A stretch of 64,000 bases of DNA from Paracoccaceae bacterium (GTDB lineage: Bacteria; Pseudomonadota; Alphaproteobacteria; Rhodobacterales; Rhodobacteraceae). The DNA is taken from positions 1 to 64,000 of the forward strand of contig JAFWNM010000039.1 in NCBI GenBank assembly GCA_017510335.1, read 5' to 3'. Under the pieces are notes generated by a model. The model searched no databases. It had not been told where the DNA came from and worked only from the letters and a program-made list of their open reading frames with translations. Made by a program: the position numbers and the translations under genes. Shown one piece after another: positions 1 to 9,147 of this stretch (its first letter is position 1; every line of letters begins with the position of its first letter).

Positions 1-54
1 CACAGCGGGGCGGGCGGGTGGGCCATCTGCGCGCGGGCCGGGCCGCTGCGCGCA

Positions 55-3000
55 TCATACAACCACGTCCAGCCGCGCGAAGGGTCCCGGCCCCACCACA
101 TCCGACACTTGCGCCACCTCCACCACGAAAGCAGCCCCTGCCCCGTCTGCCAGCCGGTCTTGCAGCGCATAGGTCCAGCCGGGGGCGTCCAGCACCACCT
201 CGCGCAGCACCTGCCCGCCAACGCGCACGCGCAGCACATAGCATTCCACGCTTTCCGACAGGGGCACATCCCCTGCCCCCCAGCCATCGCCTCCGCGCCG
301 CGTGCGGCGCACCCACTCTATCAGGACATCCCCACCGGCCTGCAGCCCTGCGCGCAGATGCACCGGCCGGTAGGGCCGCAGCCCCACGCCGGAAAACGCC
401 ACGCGGTGGTCGCGGTGGCTGGAATCCGTCAGGGGGCGGCTGGCCGGGCCTATGCGGTAGGCGCGTTCCAGCCCCAGCGCATCCAGCGGCAGACCCAGTT
501 GCGCAAGGCGGTCATCCACCATCACCACCACTGCACCTTGCGGCCAGACCTGTGGCATCACCCCGTCTGTGCCCTGTTGCCCGCGCAAGCGCATCCGCAG
601 ATCATAGGTATCAGGCGCCACCAGTTCGGCTTCGGAAAACTGGAACAGCTCCCAATCCGCGCCCGTGCCAATGGCCATCAGGTTTGCCCCCGCCAGCACA
701 TCCGCCGGAACCACCGAGGCCAGTTCCCCCGACACCATCTGCACCCGAAGCGCTGGCCCGCGGTCCCACAGCCCGGCAGGCGCGGCAAATAACGGGCCTT
801 GCGTAACCCCCACCCGCGCGGGCGCACCGATCATCGCGTCCAGATCAAACGCCCCGCCCGTGGTGGCGCGGTGCACAGCCACCGCCCCCCCCCAGGGCCG
901 CGCAGTCACGGCCAGCCAGGGCGCCTGGGGCACTTCCTCGCCCGTGATCAGCGGCAGGTCCGCAAACAGCACCTGCACTGGCGCGGGCGCTTCATAGCCT
1001 GTCAGCGCGGTGCCCCCGCGCGCCGTGTCGCCCCACCCATACAGGCCCGGCTCCACGCGCGTGGCGTCCACCTCTCGCACGTCGGACAGGGTGGCGCGGT
1101 CTATGCGCCACAGCCCTGCAACAGCATCCTCCATGTCCAGCGCGACCACATCACCCGCCCCCAAATTGCTGGAAGGCGGCAGCGCAAAACGCGCCGTGTC
1201 GCGCGCAACGCGCGATTCCGCCAGCCAGCGCTGCGCGATCAACTGCGCCTCGCCCGCTGTCATGACAAGCGGCAGGTCCGACCCTGCCGCGCGCAGCGCG
1301 CTGTCATCGGGGAAGGCCGCTTCCGCAACCCGCATGTCGAAATCCGCGCCTTCCTCGACATAGCCCAGCCGGATGCGCCCTGTCACATCGGCCTGCGGCG
1401 CGCGCACCAGCGTCAGATCCCCCGCCTGCCCCTGCACCAGATCATCGCGCGTCAATGTCGCACGCGGGCGCGCATGGCGCATGGCGAAAACCAGCCTGCC
1501 GTCGCGTTCTGCCGCTTCCACACCATAGGCCAGCATCAGCGATTGCAACATGGCGCGCGCGCTGTCGGTAGACGGGGCCGCGAACCCCCGCACCACCCCA
1601 TGCACGCGCGACACATCCACGTCCCGCACCCCCGCTTGCGCGCAAATGGCCGCAATCACCGCATCCAGCGGCTGGCCCGTTGCGCGCCCTGTCAGCCAGT
1701 GCCCGCGCGCCCAGTTCGCCCCATCCGACCACAGCGCAGCATTGCCCGGAAACCACGGATATGGCCGCGCATCCCACGCCCAGGCATGCGCGCGCGACAT
1801 ATCCACCATTGGCCCGCCATACAGTTCCGACACAGGGTTATGCGCGGGATCGGCCCAATATTCGCCCATCGCGCGGTAATACTGCATCTGGATCGCATCA
1901 TCACGCCAGCCGCGCGAAAAATACGGCACAGCGCTTTCGCTGGATTTGGGATCGACAAAAACATTGGGTTGGTTGGTGCCCCGGTCAATGGCCGCGCAGC
2001 CATATTCGGTAAACCAGAACGGTTTGGACCGCGGCACCCATGCGGTGGGTTGGGCGCTGCGCACGCCCCCCACGCGGTCATGGTGGTCATTGCCCCACCA
2101 CCCTGCCAGATCCTTAGTGCGCCAGATCCAGTCCTCGGCCCATTCGGAGGTGTCCACAATGGGCGTGCGGTGCTGCGCGGCGCGGTCGGTGTCGCTGGTA
2201 TAAAACCAGTCAAACCCTTCGCCGCCTGCAATATTGGCCTTCAGATAGGCCAGATCATGCACATCCCCCCAATGCGCATCCAGATGGTCAGTACCATCGC
2301 GCCAGTCCGACAGCGGCATGTAATTGTCGATGCCGATAAAATCGATATTGTCATCTGCCCAAAGCGCGTCCAGATGGAAAAAACGGTCCCCGTCCGCCGT
2401 GATATAGCCGAAATATTCCGACCAGTCGGCGGCATAGCTCAGCTTGACATCCGGCCCAAGGATGGCGCGCACGTCTGCGGCAAGTGCAATCAGCGCGGTG
2501 ACAGCGGGAAAGCTGTTCATATCGCCGCGAATTTGCGTCAGCGCGCGCATTTCCGACCCGATGCAAAACGCCTCCACGCCGCCCGCTGCCGCACATAGCG
2601 CCGCCTGATGCAGGATGAAACGCCGGTAGCGCCATTCGGGCGGGCCGGAATAGCTGACACTGCCCCCTGTAATGGTGAAATCGCTGGCCGCAGCGGTGCC
2701 GAAAAACGCAGCCACTTCTACCGCTGCCGCTGCAGTGCCGTCCGCGCTGCCGCTTTGGCCGGGGGCCTTGGCGGTGGTGATGCGCCCGCGCCATGGCAAA
2801 TGCGGCTGGGCGGGCGCGTCCGACCATGGGTCCGGCAGGGTGTTGCCCTGCAAGATATCCATCAGGATAAACGGGTAATAGACCACCTTTTGCCCGCGCG
2901 CCTTCAGCGCCGCAATCGCTTGCAGCACCGACAGGTCGGACGGTGTGCCCCCGTAAACGGGGCGGCCGTCAATGCGGGGCACTTGCGGGGTTTGCGCGGC

Positions 3001-3993
3001 CACCCGCCCCGCCACAGCCCAAGGTGCCGCAGGGGCCAGGCGGTCGGAATATTCGACCTTCGGTTCCACGCGGCAGGTGCCCGCGCGCAGGTCATCGCCA
3101 AACCATGACACAATCAGCAAACTGGACGCGCAACCGGGCAATTCGCGCACCAGCCCGTCAAGGGCGGCATCCAGATCAACGCGGCCCGTGGGGGAATTGC
3201 GGTTTTGCGCCACTTCCGCACCGGCCAGAAACCCCGTCTGCGCCGCGCTTGTGGTATAGACCGGCTGGGTGGCCAGGGCGAAATCCCCGCTGCCGGGCAT
3301 CAGGGCCACAGCGCGCAGATGATCGGCCAGTGTCTGGGGCTGGGAGTGGGACTGGGACTGCGGCGCAGGTGTCGCGCGGATCACTTCGAAACTGAATTGT
3401 GGCACGCGGTTGCCAAAGGCACCAAGGGCAAGATCCTCGATCACGACATAGGCAATCCCGCGATAGGCGGGCGCGCGTCCTGCGCCCTGCACCGCATCAA
3501 TCAGCGGGTCGGGCAACTGGTCCTCGGTGCCTGTATAAAGGCGCAGGTTCAGATCCGCAGGTGTTATTTCCTGCCCGTCCGCCCAGATGCGCCCGACCCC
3601 CAGAATGGTGCCTTCGCACAGCGCCACCGCCAGCGACACAGAATAGCTGTATTCGCGCAATGTGGGTTGTCGGGGCTTCTTGCCGCCCCCACCCCCGCCG
3701 GAAACGCGCAAGTCTTCTACAAAATCGCTGGCCCAGATGACCTGCCCGCCCAGCCGCACGCGCCCCCAGACCTGCGCGACGGGCGTACCGTCAGATGCGC
3801 CGGTCAGCCGCAGGCGTTCGATGCGCCCGCCCTCAAGGATCTGCGATCCGCCGCCCATCAGGCGCTGGTCGATCATGCGCCCCACTGTTGCGCCCACCGC
3901 GCGGCCGATCACCATGCCCGACAGGCCCAGAACCGCCCCGCCAAACCCGGACCCGATAGCGGCACCAGCCGCCGCAAGCACTATGGTTGCCAT
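55..3993 (-). CDS. GTA tail tip / host-specificity protein with TIM-barrel domain (gp15)
   Basis: 1312 residues, the largest gene of the cluster and its last one. Known family members form the distal tail tip (megatron) of RcGTA-like particles. The N-terminus (about residues 5-30) is rich in Ala and Gly and hydrophobic, followed by a Gly run near residue 100 (GGGGGG). The middle third (about 430-750) has the aromatic-rich, glycosidase-like character of the GTA TIM-barrel domain, for example FTEYGCAAIDRG. Length fits the family. The stop codon lies 54 bases from the window edge, so the next gene is not seen. It starts 18 bases after gp14 stops, consistent with one transcription unit. Function is by family homology and position. 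Confidence 0.93.
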   Translation of the reverse strand: MATIVLAAAGAAIGSGFGGAVLGLSGMVIGRAVGATVGRMIDQRLMGGGSQILEGGRIERLRLTGASDGTPVAQVWGRVRLGGQVIWASDFVEDLRVSGGGGGGKKPRQPTLREYSYSVSLAVALCEGTILGVGRIWADGQEITPADLNLRLYTGTEDQLPDPLIDAVQGAGRAPAYRGIAYVVIEDLALGAFGNRVPQFSFEVIRATPAPQSQSHSQPQTLADHLRAVALMPGSGDFALATQPVYTTSAAQTGFLAGAEVAQNRNSPTGRVDLDAALDGLVRELPGCASSLLIVSWFGDDLRAGTCRVEPKVEYSDRLAPAAPWAVAGRVAAQTPQVPRIDGRPVYGGTPSDLSVLQAIAALKARGQKVVYYPFILMDILQGNTLPDPWSDAPAQPHLPWRGRITTAKAPGQSGSADGTAAAAVEVAAFFGTAAASDFTITGGSVSYSGPPEWRYRRFILHQAALCAAAGGVEAFCIGSEMRALTQIRGDMNSFPAVTALIALAADVRAILGPDVKLSYAADWSEYFGYITADGDRFFHLDALWADDNIDFIGIDNYMPLSDWRDGTDHLDAHWGDVHDLAYLKANIAGGEGFDWFYTSDTDRAAQHRTPIVDTSEWAEDWIWRTKDLAGWWGNDHHDRVGGVRSAQPTAWVPRSKPFWFTEYGCAAIDRGTNQPNVFVDPKSSESAVPYFSRGWRDDAIQMQYYRAMGEYWADPAHNPVSELYGGPMVDMSRAHAWAWDARPYPWFPGNAALWSDGANWARGHWLTGRATGQPLDAVIAAICAQAGVRDVDVSRVHGVVRGFAAPSTDSARAMLQSLMLAYGVEAAERDGRLVFAMRHARPRATLTRDDLVQGQAGDLTLVRAPQADVTGRIRLGYVEEGADFDMRVAEAAFPDDSALRAAGSDLPLVMTAGEAQLIAQRWLAESRVARDTARFALPPSSNLGAGDVVALDMEDAVAGLWRIDRATLSDVREVDATRVEPGLYGWGDTARGGTALTGYEAPAPVQVLFADLPLITGEEVPQAPWLAVTARPWGGAVAVHRATTGGAFDLDAMIGAPARVGVTQGPLFAAPAGLWDRGPALRVQMVSGELASVVPADVLAGANLMAIGTGADWELFQFSEAELVAPDTYDLRMRLRGQQGTDGVMPQVWPQGAVVVMVDDRLAQLGLPLDALGLERAYRIGPASRPLTDSSHRDHRVAFSGVGLRPYRPVHLRAGLQAGGDVLIEWVRRTRRGGDGWGAGDVPLSESVECYVLRVRVGGQVLREVVLDAPGWTYALQDRLADGAGAAFVVEVAQVSDVVGPGPFARLDVVV

Positions 3994-4011
3994 TGTCAGA
4001 ATACTCCGTTG

Positions 4012-4458
4012 TCACCCTGTTGGCAGGGCGGGAAAATCAAACCGCGCCACAATGCGCCGCGCCCATGGCGTCGAAAGCGGCGCCTCAATCACGCCTGCGC
4101 GCGGGCAGGCATGGATAAACGCAGCGCCCCCGCGCGATTGCATGCCCAGATGTTTGGCCATCGCATTGGGACCAAGGCGGAACAGCAGCACCTGCCCGTC
4201 GCCGGGCTGCGGGCGTTCCACCAGATGGGTGCGCAACGCCGCCAACAGCGGCTCGCGCCCCGCCGGTTCGGACCAGTCGGGCGCATAGGGGGGCACATCC
4301 GGCCCGCTGCCGCCATACAGCGCGCACCACACCCCCCGCACAAGGCCCAGACAATCCGCCCCTGCCCCGCGCAGCGCCGCGCGGTGGCGGTAGGGCGTGC
4401 CGATCCAGCCGCGCGCAATGTCCAGCGCGCGCGCATTCAGCGGGGAGATTTGTGCCAT
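4012..4458 (-). CDS. NlpC/P60-family cell wall peptidase (GTA gp14)
   Basis: 148 residues from the ATG encoding MAQISPLNAR. A longer reading frame runs upstream but overlaps gp13, so it was not used. The likely catalytic Cys36 is in GADCLGLV and the likely His103 in KHLGMQ, with a further His116, matching the Cys-His-polar triad of NlpC/P60 endopeptidases. In RcGTA-like particles this protein sits at the tail tip and is thought to cut recipient peptidoglycan during DNA entry. It lies between gp13 and gp15 in the canonical order. The role is inferred from family and context. Confidence 0.9.
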   Translation of the reverse strand: MAQISPLNARALDIARGWIGTPYRHRAALRGAGADCLGLVRGVWCALYGGSGPDVPPYAPDWSEPAGREPLLAALRTHLVERPQPGDGQVLLFRLGPNAMAKHLGMQSRGGAAFIHACPRAGVIEAPLSTPWARRIVARFDFPALPTG

Positions 4459-4463
4459 GCACC

Positions 4464-5342
4464 CTACCCCCTGATCCTGCCGCCACGATTGGGCTGGCCC
4501 TGACGGGGATAGGCGGTCATCCAGTCTTCGCCCGGAATATGGGGAAACCCGCGAAAGTTCAGGAAATTGTCGAATTTCAGGCGGCAGGTTCCGGCCTGCT
4601 TGTCGCAGCCCGCGTCCAGCCGCAGCATATCGCCCGCAACAAGGGGCGCGCGAATGCTGTCCCACAGCGTGATCACGCGCGCCCCGTCCGCGCCTGCGCG
4701 GTCCTGCCGCACCAGCCCCACCAGCCCCGCCGCCTGTCCGGTCTGAACCGTGACGCGGCCATGGTCAAACCAGCCCGCGCTGACCGATGGCACGGGGGCG
4801 AAACGCAGTTCCGCCCCTGTAACCGCCACCAGCGGCACCTGCACAAAATACCCCGGCGTGTTCAGGTCAAACCGGCACGCCCCGTCGCCCAGAACCGCCG
4901 CACAGGCCGCATGATAGACACGCCCCCCTTGGGTGTTCAGTGCTTCCGACAGGCCGCGCAATTCGGCGCGAAAGGCCCCGCCTGTGCGGGTAATTTCCCC
5001 CAGGGTGCCGCGAAACAGGATCTGGCGTTGCGCCACATCGGCCCAGTTCACCTGCCAGATGACCAGGCCCGCCCCGTCATAGCGCCCCGCCATGATGTCA
5101 GACTCGCGCAGGCCCGCATCCATCAGCGCGCCTGCCGCTTCGGAATTGTCCACAGCCAGCCCTGTGACCTGTTCCAACGCGCGTGCCGACAGGCCCGAAT
5201 GGGCGGCAAATGTCACACCGTCAAAGGCCAGATCGGTGTCGTGGTCGGTAAATCCCAGCACCACACCATCAGCGCGCGTGACCGCCCATGCGCGCGCAAC
5301 CGTGGTCGCGCCGCTGTCCAGATGGGCTTGCAGGCCGGTCAT
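4464..5342 (-). CDS. DUF2163 / BR0599-type GTA baseplate protein (gp13)
   Basis: 292 residues. The N-terminal half is of the DUF2163 type (TDHDTDLAFDG near residue 35). The C-terminal part carries the BR0599 pattern: two cysteines (DAGCDKQAGTC) followed by NFLNFRGFPHIPG. In GTA and siphophage tails this protein forms part of the baseplate hub that links the tail tube to the tip. The start codon overlaps the stop region of gp12 by four bases, so the two are translationally coupled. Identification rests on domain pattern, length and gene order. Confidence 0.92.
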   Translation of the reverse strand: MTGLQAHLDSGATTVARAWAVTRADGVVLGFTDHDTDLAFDGVTFAAHSGLSARALEQVTGLAVDNSEAAGALMDAGLRESDIMAGRYDGAGLVIWQVNWADVAQRQILFRGTLGEITRTGGAFRAELRGLSEALNTQGGRVYHAACAAVLGDGACRFDLNTPGYFVQVPLVAVTGAELRFAPVPSVSAGWFDHGRVTVQTGQAAGLVGLVRQDRAGADGARVITLWDSIRAPLVAGDMLRLDAGCDKQAGTCRLKFDNFLNFRGFPHIPGEDWMTAYPRQGQPNRGGRIRG

Positions 5343-5971
5343 AGGCGCACCTCGATCAGCGGCACTTTGGGCACTTCGCCCGCGCGGAAACTGGCCACGG
5401 AAATTTGCAACATGTCGGTGTCGAACCGCACCGGCACATCGAATTCGAACCCCGCGCGGATTTCCGCGCCGTTTTCGGGCGGGCGCTGGAAAGTGATGAC
5501 CCCGCGCGCAGTGTCCACGCTGAAATCATTGCCCTGCAACAGCGCATCCTGCCCCACAGCGGCCTGAACACTGCCCGCAACAGGTTTGGCGACCGCGCGC
5601 CAATAGGTCTGCGCGCCCGACGCATAGCCCTTGCGCAGCGCGAAATCGCGCGTTTGCCCGTCGCCATGGCCCAGCAACTGGTCAAAGGGGGTCATATCCG
5701 TTGATGCGGGCGCAGACCGGAAATCGCCCCAATCCTTCCAGCGGAAGGCATGCAGCATGCCCTGACGCGCCTCAAAGAACGCGATCAGCGTTTCCAGATC
5801 ATCCAGCGCGCGCAACCCTGTACCCGCGTCATAGCGCCTGCGCGATGCCTGCCACGGCGTGTTGCGTTCTTCAAACCCGTTGGCAAGGCGCACGATTTCG
5901 GTGCGCCGTTCCGGCCCGCCCAATGCGCCGAAACTTAGCGCGGGCGGAAATCTGATGTCGTGAAATGCCAT
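5339..5971 (-). CDS. DUF2460 family GTA distal tail protein (gp12)
   Basis: 210 residues beginning MAFHDIRFPPALSFGALGG, typical of the TIGR02217/DUF2460 phage and GTA family. Members form the distal tail ring below the tail tube. The conserved N-terminal FPxxLSFGA block and the GGPERRTEIV segment that follows are visible. The gene overlaps gp13 by four bases and lies 24 bases after gp11. Nothing unusual is seen. The structural role is known from the family, not shown here. Confidence 0.92.
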   Translation of the reverse strand: MAFHDIRFPPALSFGALGGPERRTEIVRLANGFEERNTPWQASRRRYDAGTGLRALDDLETLIAFFEARQGMLHAFRWKDWGDFRSAPASTDMTPFDQLLGHGDGQTRDFALRKGYASGAQTYWRAVAKPVAGSVQAAVGQDALLQGNDFSVDTARGVITFQRPPENGAEIRAGFEFDVPVRFDTDMLQISVASFRAGEVPKVPLIEVRL

Positions 5972-5995
5972 GATGCGGCGTCCTTTTGTCTGGTG

Positions 5996-6649
5996 TCAGC
6001 GGTTGCGCTGGCCTTGCGCCAGCAGGCGCGACATTTGCGCGGCAATCTGGGTCTGGCTGCGGTCAAACCCTGCCACATCGGGGGTGGAGACATTGATGGT
6101 GACATTCATGCCGCCCCCGCCCGCCGCACGCACGCCCAACCGCCCGTCAGGGCCACGCGACAGCGGCATAATCGCTTCTGGTCCCGCCTCGCCCATAAGC
6201 CCTGTAGCGCCGCCGCGCATGGGAAAGGCTGTCGCCTGACTGACCACGCCCCCCTTGGCAAAGGGCATCACGCGGCCCGCGCTGAACGCACCGCCCTGCG
6301 CAAACGGCATGACAGACCCCATCATCCCCGCCACCCCTTGGGCAAGCGCAGACCCGAAGGCGTTTTGCACAGGGCGCATGGCGGTATTATAGACCGATTG
6401 CGACATGGTTTGCGCCACACCGCGCAGCGCGTCCTGCAAGCGCATCCCGTCAAACACCACCCCGTCAAAAGCCCGGCGCAACCCCGACCCGAAATTGCGC
6501 GACAGGCTGTCCACTTCGCGCCCCGTGAAGGTCAGGCTGCGGCCAAGCTGCGCCAGTTCGGCGTCAAAATCCGCAACCAACCCGGCAGACTGGCCAAGGC
6601 GGGAGTCAAGCGCGTCAATCTGGGTTTCAAAATCGGAAATGCGGCTCAT
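5996..6649 (-). CDS. GTA tail tape measure protein (gp11)
   Basis: 217 residues, short for a tape measure protein but normal for RcGTA-like particles, whose tails are only about 50 nm long. The N-terminal third is helical and charged (SDFETQIDALDSRLGQ). The centre has hydrophobic Gly/Ala/Met stretches (GVAGMMGSVMPFAQGG) typical of tape measure proteins, and a Gly-rich GGGMNVTINV segment lies near the C-terminus. It overlaps the upstream 70-residue gene by four bases. Confidence 0.88.
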   Translation of the reverse strand: MSRISDFETQIDALDSRLGQSAGLVADFDAELAQLGRSLTFTGREVDSLSRNFGSGLRRAFDGVVFDGMRLQDALRGVAQTMSQSVYNTAMRPVQNAFGSALAQGVAGMMGSVMPFAQGGAFSAGRVMPFAKGGVVSQATAFPMRGGATGLMGEAGPEAIMPLSRGPDGRLGVRAAGGGGMNVTINVSTPDVAGFDRSQTQIAAQMSRLLAQGQRNR

Positions 6650-6858
6650 GGCTGTGGCCCTTTCGCATGGTCGGGATAGCGCGCGGCCAGGTCTTCCAGC
6701 CGTGCGCGGGTCAGGGGGGCGGGGGCGCTGTCCAGCCCCAGCATGATCATCAACTCCACCGGCGTCAGCGCCCAGAAATCGCGCGGATGCAGGCGCAGCC
6801 GGTGCAGGCCAAGGCGCATCAGCGCAGGCCAGTCAAAGGGGGGCGGGGTGCTGTTCAT
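6646..6858 (-). CDS. GTA tail assembly chaperone-like protein, TIGR02216 family (gp10.1)
   Basis: 70 residues. The W-x-x-L-x-x-x-G-L-x-x-L-R-L-x-P-x-x-F-W-x-L-T-P-x-E-L pattern (residues about 10-36) is characteristic of the small TIGR02216 phage/GTA family found between gp10 and gp11. By position it corresponds to the second of a pair of tail assembly chaperones. It overlaps both neighbours by four bases (ATGA junctions). No frameshift fusion with gp10 is needed because each gene has its own start. The chaperone role is inferred. Confidence 0.85.
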   Translation of the reverse strand: MNSTPPPFDWPALMRLGLHRLRLHPRDFWALTPVELMIMLGLDSAPAPLTRARLEDLAARYPDHAKGPQP

Positions 6859-7169
6859 GGTGGCGGCGTGAAGGCATGTGCCAGCAGGCTGGCGGCCACG
6901 CGCGCCGCGCCCTGCAAGCCGCCCTCGATATCGGCGCTAAGCAGATCGGCGGCGCTGCCTTGCCAGCCGCCCCCGCGCAGCCCCGCCACCACAAGCGCCA
7001 GCACGTCACGGCTGGAAAACTGCCCGCCTTCGAACCGTTCAACCAGCGCCAGTATGGTGTCGGTGCCCATGGCGGTTTCCAGTTCCGCCAGCGCGCCCAG
7101 CGTCAGGCGCAGCACATGCGCGCGCCCGTCAATGCACAGCGTCACGTCGCCCGCAAAAGGGTTGGCCAT
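6855..7169 (-). CDS. GTA-gp10 family protein, tail assembly chaperone
   Basis: 104 residues. The N-terminus has the family signature of a small beta segment followed by LRLTLGALAELETAMG, as in the GTA-gp10/phage TAC family. It is two bases from the gp9 stop and overlaps the next gene by four bases. The protein probably acts with the 70-residue neighbour in tail tube assembly around the tape measure. Length is normal for the family. Confidence 0.87.
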   Translation of the reverse strand: MANPFAGDVTLCIDGRAHVLRLTLGALAELETAMGTDTILALVERFEGGQFSSRDVLALVVAGLRGGGWQGSAADLLSADIEGGLQGAARVAASLLAHAFTPPP

Positions 7170-7171
7170 GA

Positions 7172-7585
7172 TCAGGCCGCCACAAATACAAGCCGCCCGG
7201 CCGATGCCAGCGACACTTCGAATGTGGCTTCGCCATTATGGCTGCCTGCGTAGTCAAGGCCGGTAATCATGAACGGCCCTTCGATGATGCCGAAATCAGG
7301 GATGATGACCTGAAAGCCCGGCGTTTCGCCATTGAAGAAGATGGCGCGCGCGCGTTCATCGGTGCCCGCATCACGAAACACCCCCGCGCCCGAAATGCTG
7401 GCCGATTTCGCGCCAGCGCCCCCCAGCAATTCGCGCCAGCCCCCTTGGGACGACAGCGATGTGACATCGATGGTTTCGGCATTGAAGGACACGCGCGTGG
7501 CGCGCAGCCCTGCCATTGTTTCAAACTGGCCATCACCAGTCATGTCGACCTTGATCAGCAGGTCCTTGCCGTTTTGTGCGCCCAT
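7172..7585 (-). CDS. GTA major tail tube protein (gp9)
   Basis: 137 residues from the ATG of MGAQNGKDLLIKVD, chosen because CCCGGAGGTATCGCC just upstream provides a strong GGAGG ribosome site. A longer in-frame extension would overlap gp8 and lacks this site. The beta-rich sequence with VTSLSSQGGWRELLGGAG is typical of the TP901-1/TSP-1 major tail protein group. It forms the tail tube by polymerising in hexameric rings. Context between gp8 and gp10 supports the call. Confidence 0.92.
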   Translation of the reverse strand: MGAQNGKDLLIKVDMTGDGQFETMAGLRATRVSFNAETIDVTSLSSQGGWRELLGGAGAKSASISGAGVFRDAGTDERARAIFFNGETPGFQVIIPDFGIIEGPFMITGLDYAGSHNGEATFEVSLASAGRLVFVAA

Positions 7586-7610
7586 GGCGATACCTCCGGG
7601 GAATGGAAAA

Positions 7611-8027
7611 TCAGGTGTTGTCTTCGACCCGCGCGCGAAAGCGCAGGTCAATGCGGCGGGTCAGGTTGCCTTCCAGCTTGCGCGCCTGCGCGCGGTCAAA
7701 CCACAGCCCCACCAGACGCCCGCGCGCCAGTGCAGGCAGGGGCTGTGTGGCCAGCACATCGCAAATGCGCGCGGCAATATCCTTGGCGGCCAGAAAGCCG
7801 GTGGCATTGGTGACCACTGCAATGGTCAGGCGGTGTTCGGCACCCGCCGCCGTGTTGTCGGACCGGTCCACCGCATCTTCAGTGCCGATCAGCGCATAGG
7901 TTGCGGGCGGTGTGGCGGGGGGAATGGCGTCATAGATTGCGCCCTGCAACGCCGCTTGCAGGGGGGCGTCATTGGCCAGATGCTGGAAAATCGCGGCTTG
8001 CAGCGCGGGGGCCATGGCGTAGCTCAT
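7611..8027 (-). CDS. DUF3168 family tail terminator (GTA gp8)
   Basis: 138 residues with the DUF3168 pattern: an N-terminal helix (ALQAAIFQHLANDAPLQAAL), then YALIGTED and a later HRLTIAVVTNATGFLAAKDIA block. In siphophage-type particles DUF3168 proteins terminate the tail tube and join it to the head connector. The gene overlaps gp7 by four bases and lies 25 bases before the gp9 start. No anomaly is seen. Confidence 0.9.
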   Translation of the reverse strand: MSYAMAPALQAAIFQHLANDAPLQAALQGAIYDAIPPATPPATYALIGTEDAVDRSDNTAAGAEHRLTIAVVTNATGFLAAKDIAARICDVLATQPLPALARGRLVGLWFDRAQARKLEGNLTRRIDLRFRARVEDNT

Positions 8028-8362
8028 GCGGGGGCCTCCTCAATCGCGGTGCAGATCAGGTAGCGGCCTTGCGGGTCGGATTCGGCCACGGCCAGAATGC
8101 GGAACACACGCGCCCCTTCGCGCAGGCGCTGGTCGGGGCGGGGGCGGCTGGCCGACCCATGCGGGGCCGCGCGCAGCGTGATGCGCAACCGCACTTCGCC
8201 CGAAGGGCCAAGTGTGGCCAGACGTTCGCGCCCGCTGCCGGCGCGGATTTCGGCCCAAAGCGTGCCAAGGGCCTGCCATGTGGTGGAAAACCCGCCAGCG
8301 CCATCGGGCACTGTCACAGGGGTTTCCAGCACCAGCGCGCGGGTCAGCGCAGGCACACTCAT
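8024..8362 (-). CDS. Head-tail adaptor / stopper protein (GTA gp7)
   Basis: 112 residues. The order LVLETPVTVPDGAGGFSTTW, WAEIRAGSGRER and the C-terminal FRILAVAESDPQGRYL match the SPP1 gp16-like head-tail adaptor family used as stopper in GTA and siphophage necks. It overlaps gp6 and gp8 by four bases each, so the three neck genes are coupled. The role is by family and order. Confidence 0.9.
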   Translation of the reverse strand: MSVPALTRALVLETPVTVPDGAGGFSTTWQALGTLWAEIRAGSGRERLATLGPSGEVRLRITLRAAPHGSASRPRPDQRLREGARVFRILAVAESDPQGRYLICTAIEEAPA

Positions 8363-8946
8363 GTCCGGCCCCCCATGCGCATGTCGCGCCAGCGTTCCAG
8401 CAGGGCCGCAACGCCAAACCCCATATCCTGCGCGCCGCCACTGTCGCGGTGTTCATAATATTGTGCGGCCAGCAGCAACACGGCCTGGCGCAGATCAGCG
8501 GGAATATCATCCCAGGCCGCGCCAAACCCTGCCGAAAACGCAATTTCCACCGTGCCGCGCGACGCGATGGCGGGCAAAGTGGCGCCTGTGGCAACAATGC
8601 GCGGGCGTGCGCCGTCCGCTTGCAGGATGTAGCGGTCCGCGGGCACCAGGGTTTGCGCGCCAGAACGGTCGCGCAAGGTCAGGGCGGTCACCACCACCAC
8701 CGGCGCACGCGGCAGGGTTTGCGCATAGTCATCGCGCCAGCGCGTCAGGCGCAGCGTGTAGTCGCGCAAGAACAACGCCCGCGACACGCGCCTTTCAACG
8801 CTCTCCAGCGCGGCGCGCAAATATTGTTCCAGAAGCGCATCTTCGGTGACACCATCGGCAAATCCCGACGACAGGCGCAGGTGATCCCGAAACGCCGCCA
8901 CAGGCAGCGCGGCGGGGGGAATGGGGCTTGTTGCTTGCAGGTCCAT
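8359..8946 (-). CDS. Head-tail connector protein (GTA gp6)
   Basis: 195 residues from the ATG of MDLQATSPIPPAAL. The frame remains open for 42 more codons upstream, but that part reads as non-conserved GC-rich sequence. The conserved core (DHLRLSSGFADGVTEDALLEQYLRAAL split over helices, then WRDDYAQTLPRAPVV) fits the phiE125 gp8/gp6-type connector. A 201-base gap separates it from the capsid gene. That gap holds a perfect 6-bp hairpin (CCTGCA-CA-TGCAGG, 9003-9016) and no recognisable gene. Confidence 0.88.
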   Translation of the reverse strand: MDLQATSPIPPAALPVAAFRDHLRLSSGFADGVTEDALLEQYLRAALESVERRVSRALFLRDYTLRLTRWRDDYAQTLPRAPVVVVTALTLRDRSGAQTLVPADRYILQADGARPRIVATGATLPAIASRGTVEIAFSAGFGAAWDDIPADLRQAVLLLAAQYYEHRDSGGAQDMGFGVAALLERWRDMRMGGRT

Positions 8947-9147
8947 GACAGCAGCCTTTGCGCAGGGGTCAAAAGGAAAACGGGGGCACGCGGTGCGGGC
9001 TGCCTGCACATGCAGGGGCGCAAAATGGGACACCGGACAGGCAAGGCCCGCCACCGCGCGCCCCCTGCCCACCTATGCGCCCGAATGCGGCGCGGCGGGA
9101 TGGGGGCAGGACTGCGCGATCAGGGCCGCGCAGCCCGCGAACAAGGA

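Noticed and set aside
799-2598. 599-codon open frame on plus, opposite the GTA tail tip gene
   Set aside because: Antisense shadow of gp15 with low-complexity Arg/His/Ala composition and no credible start signal.
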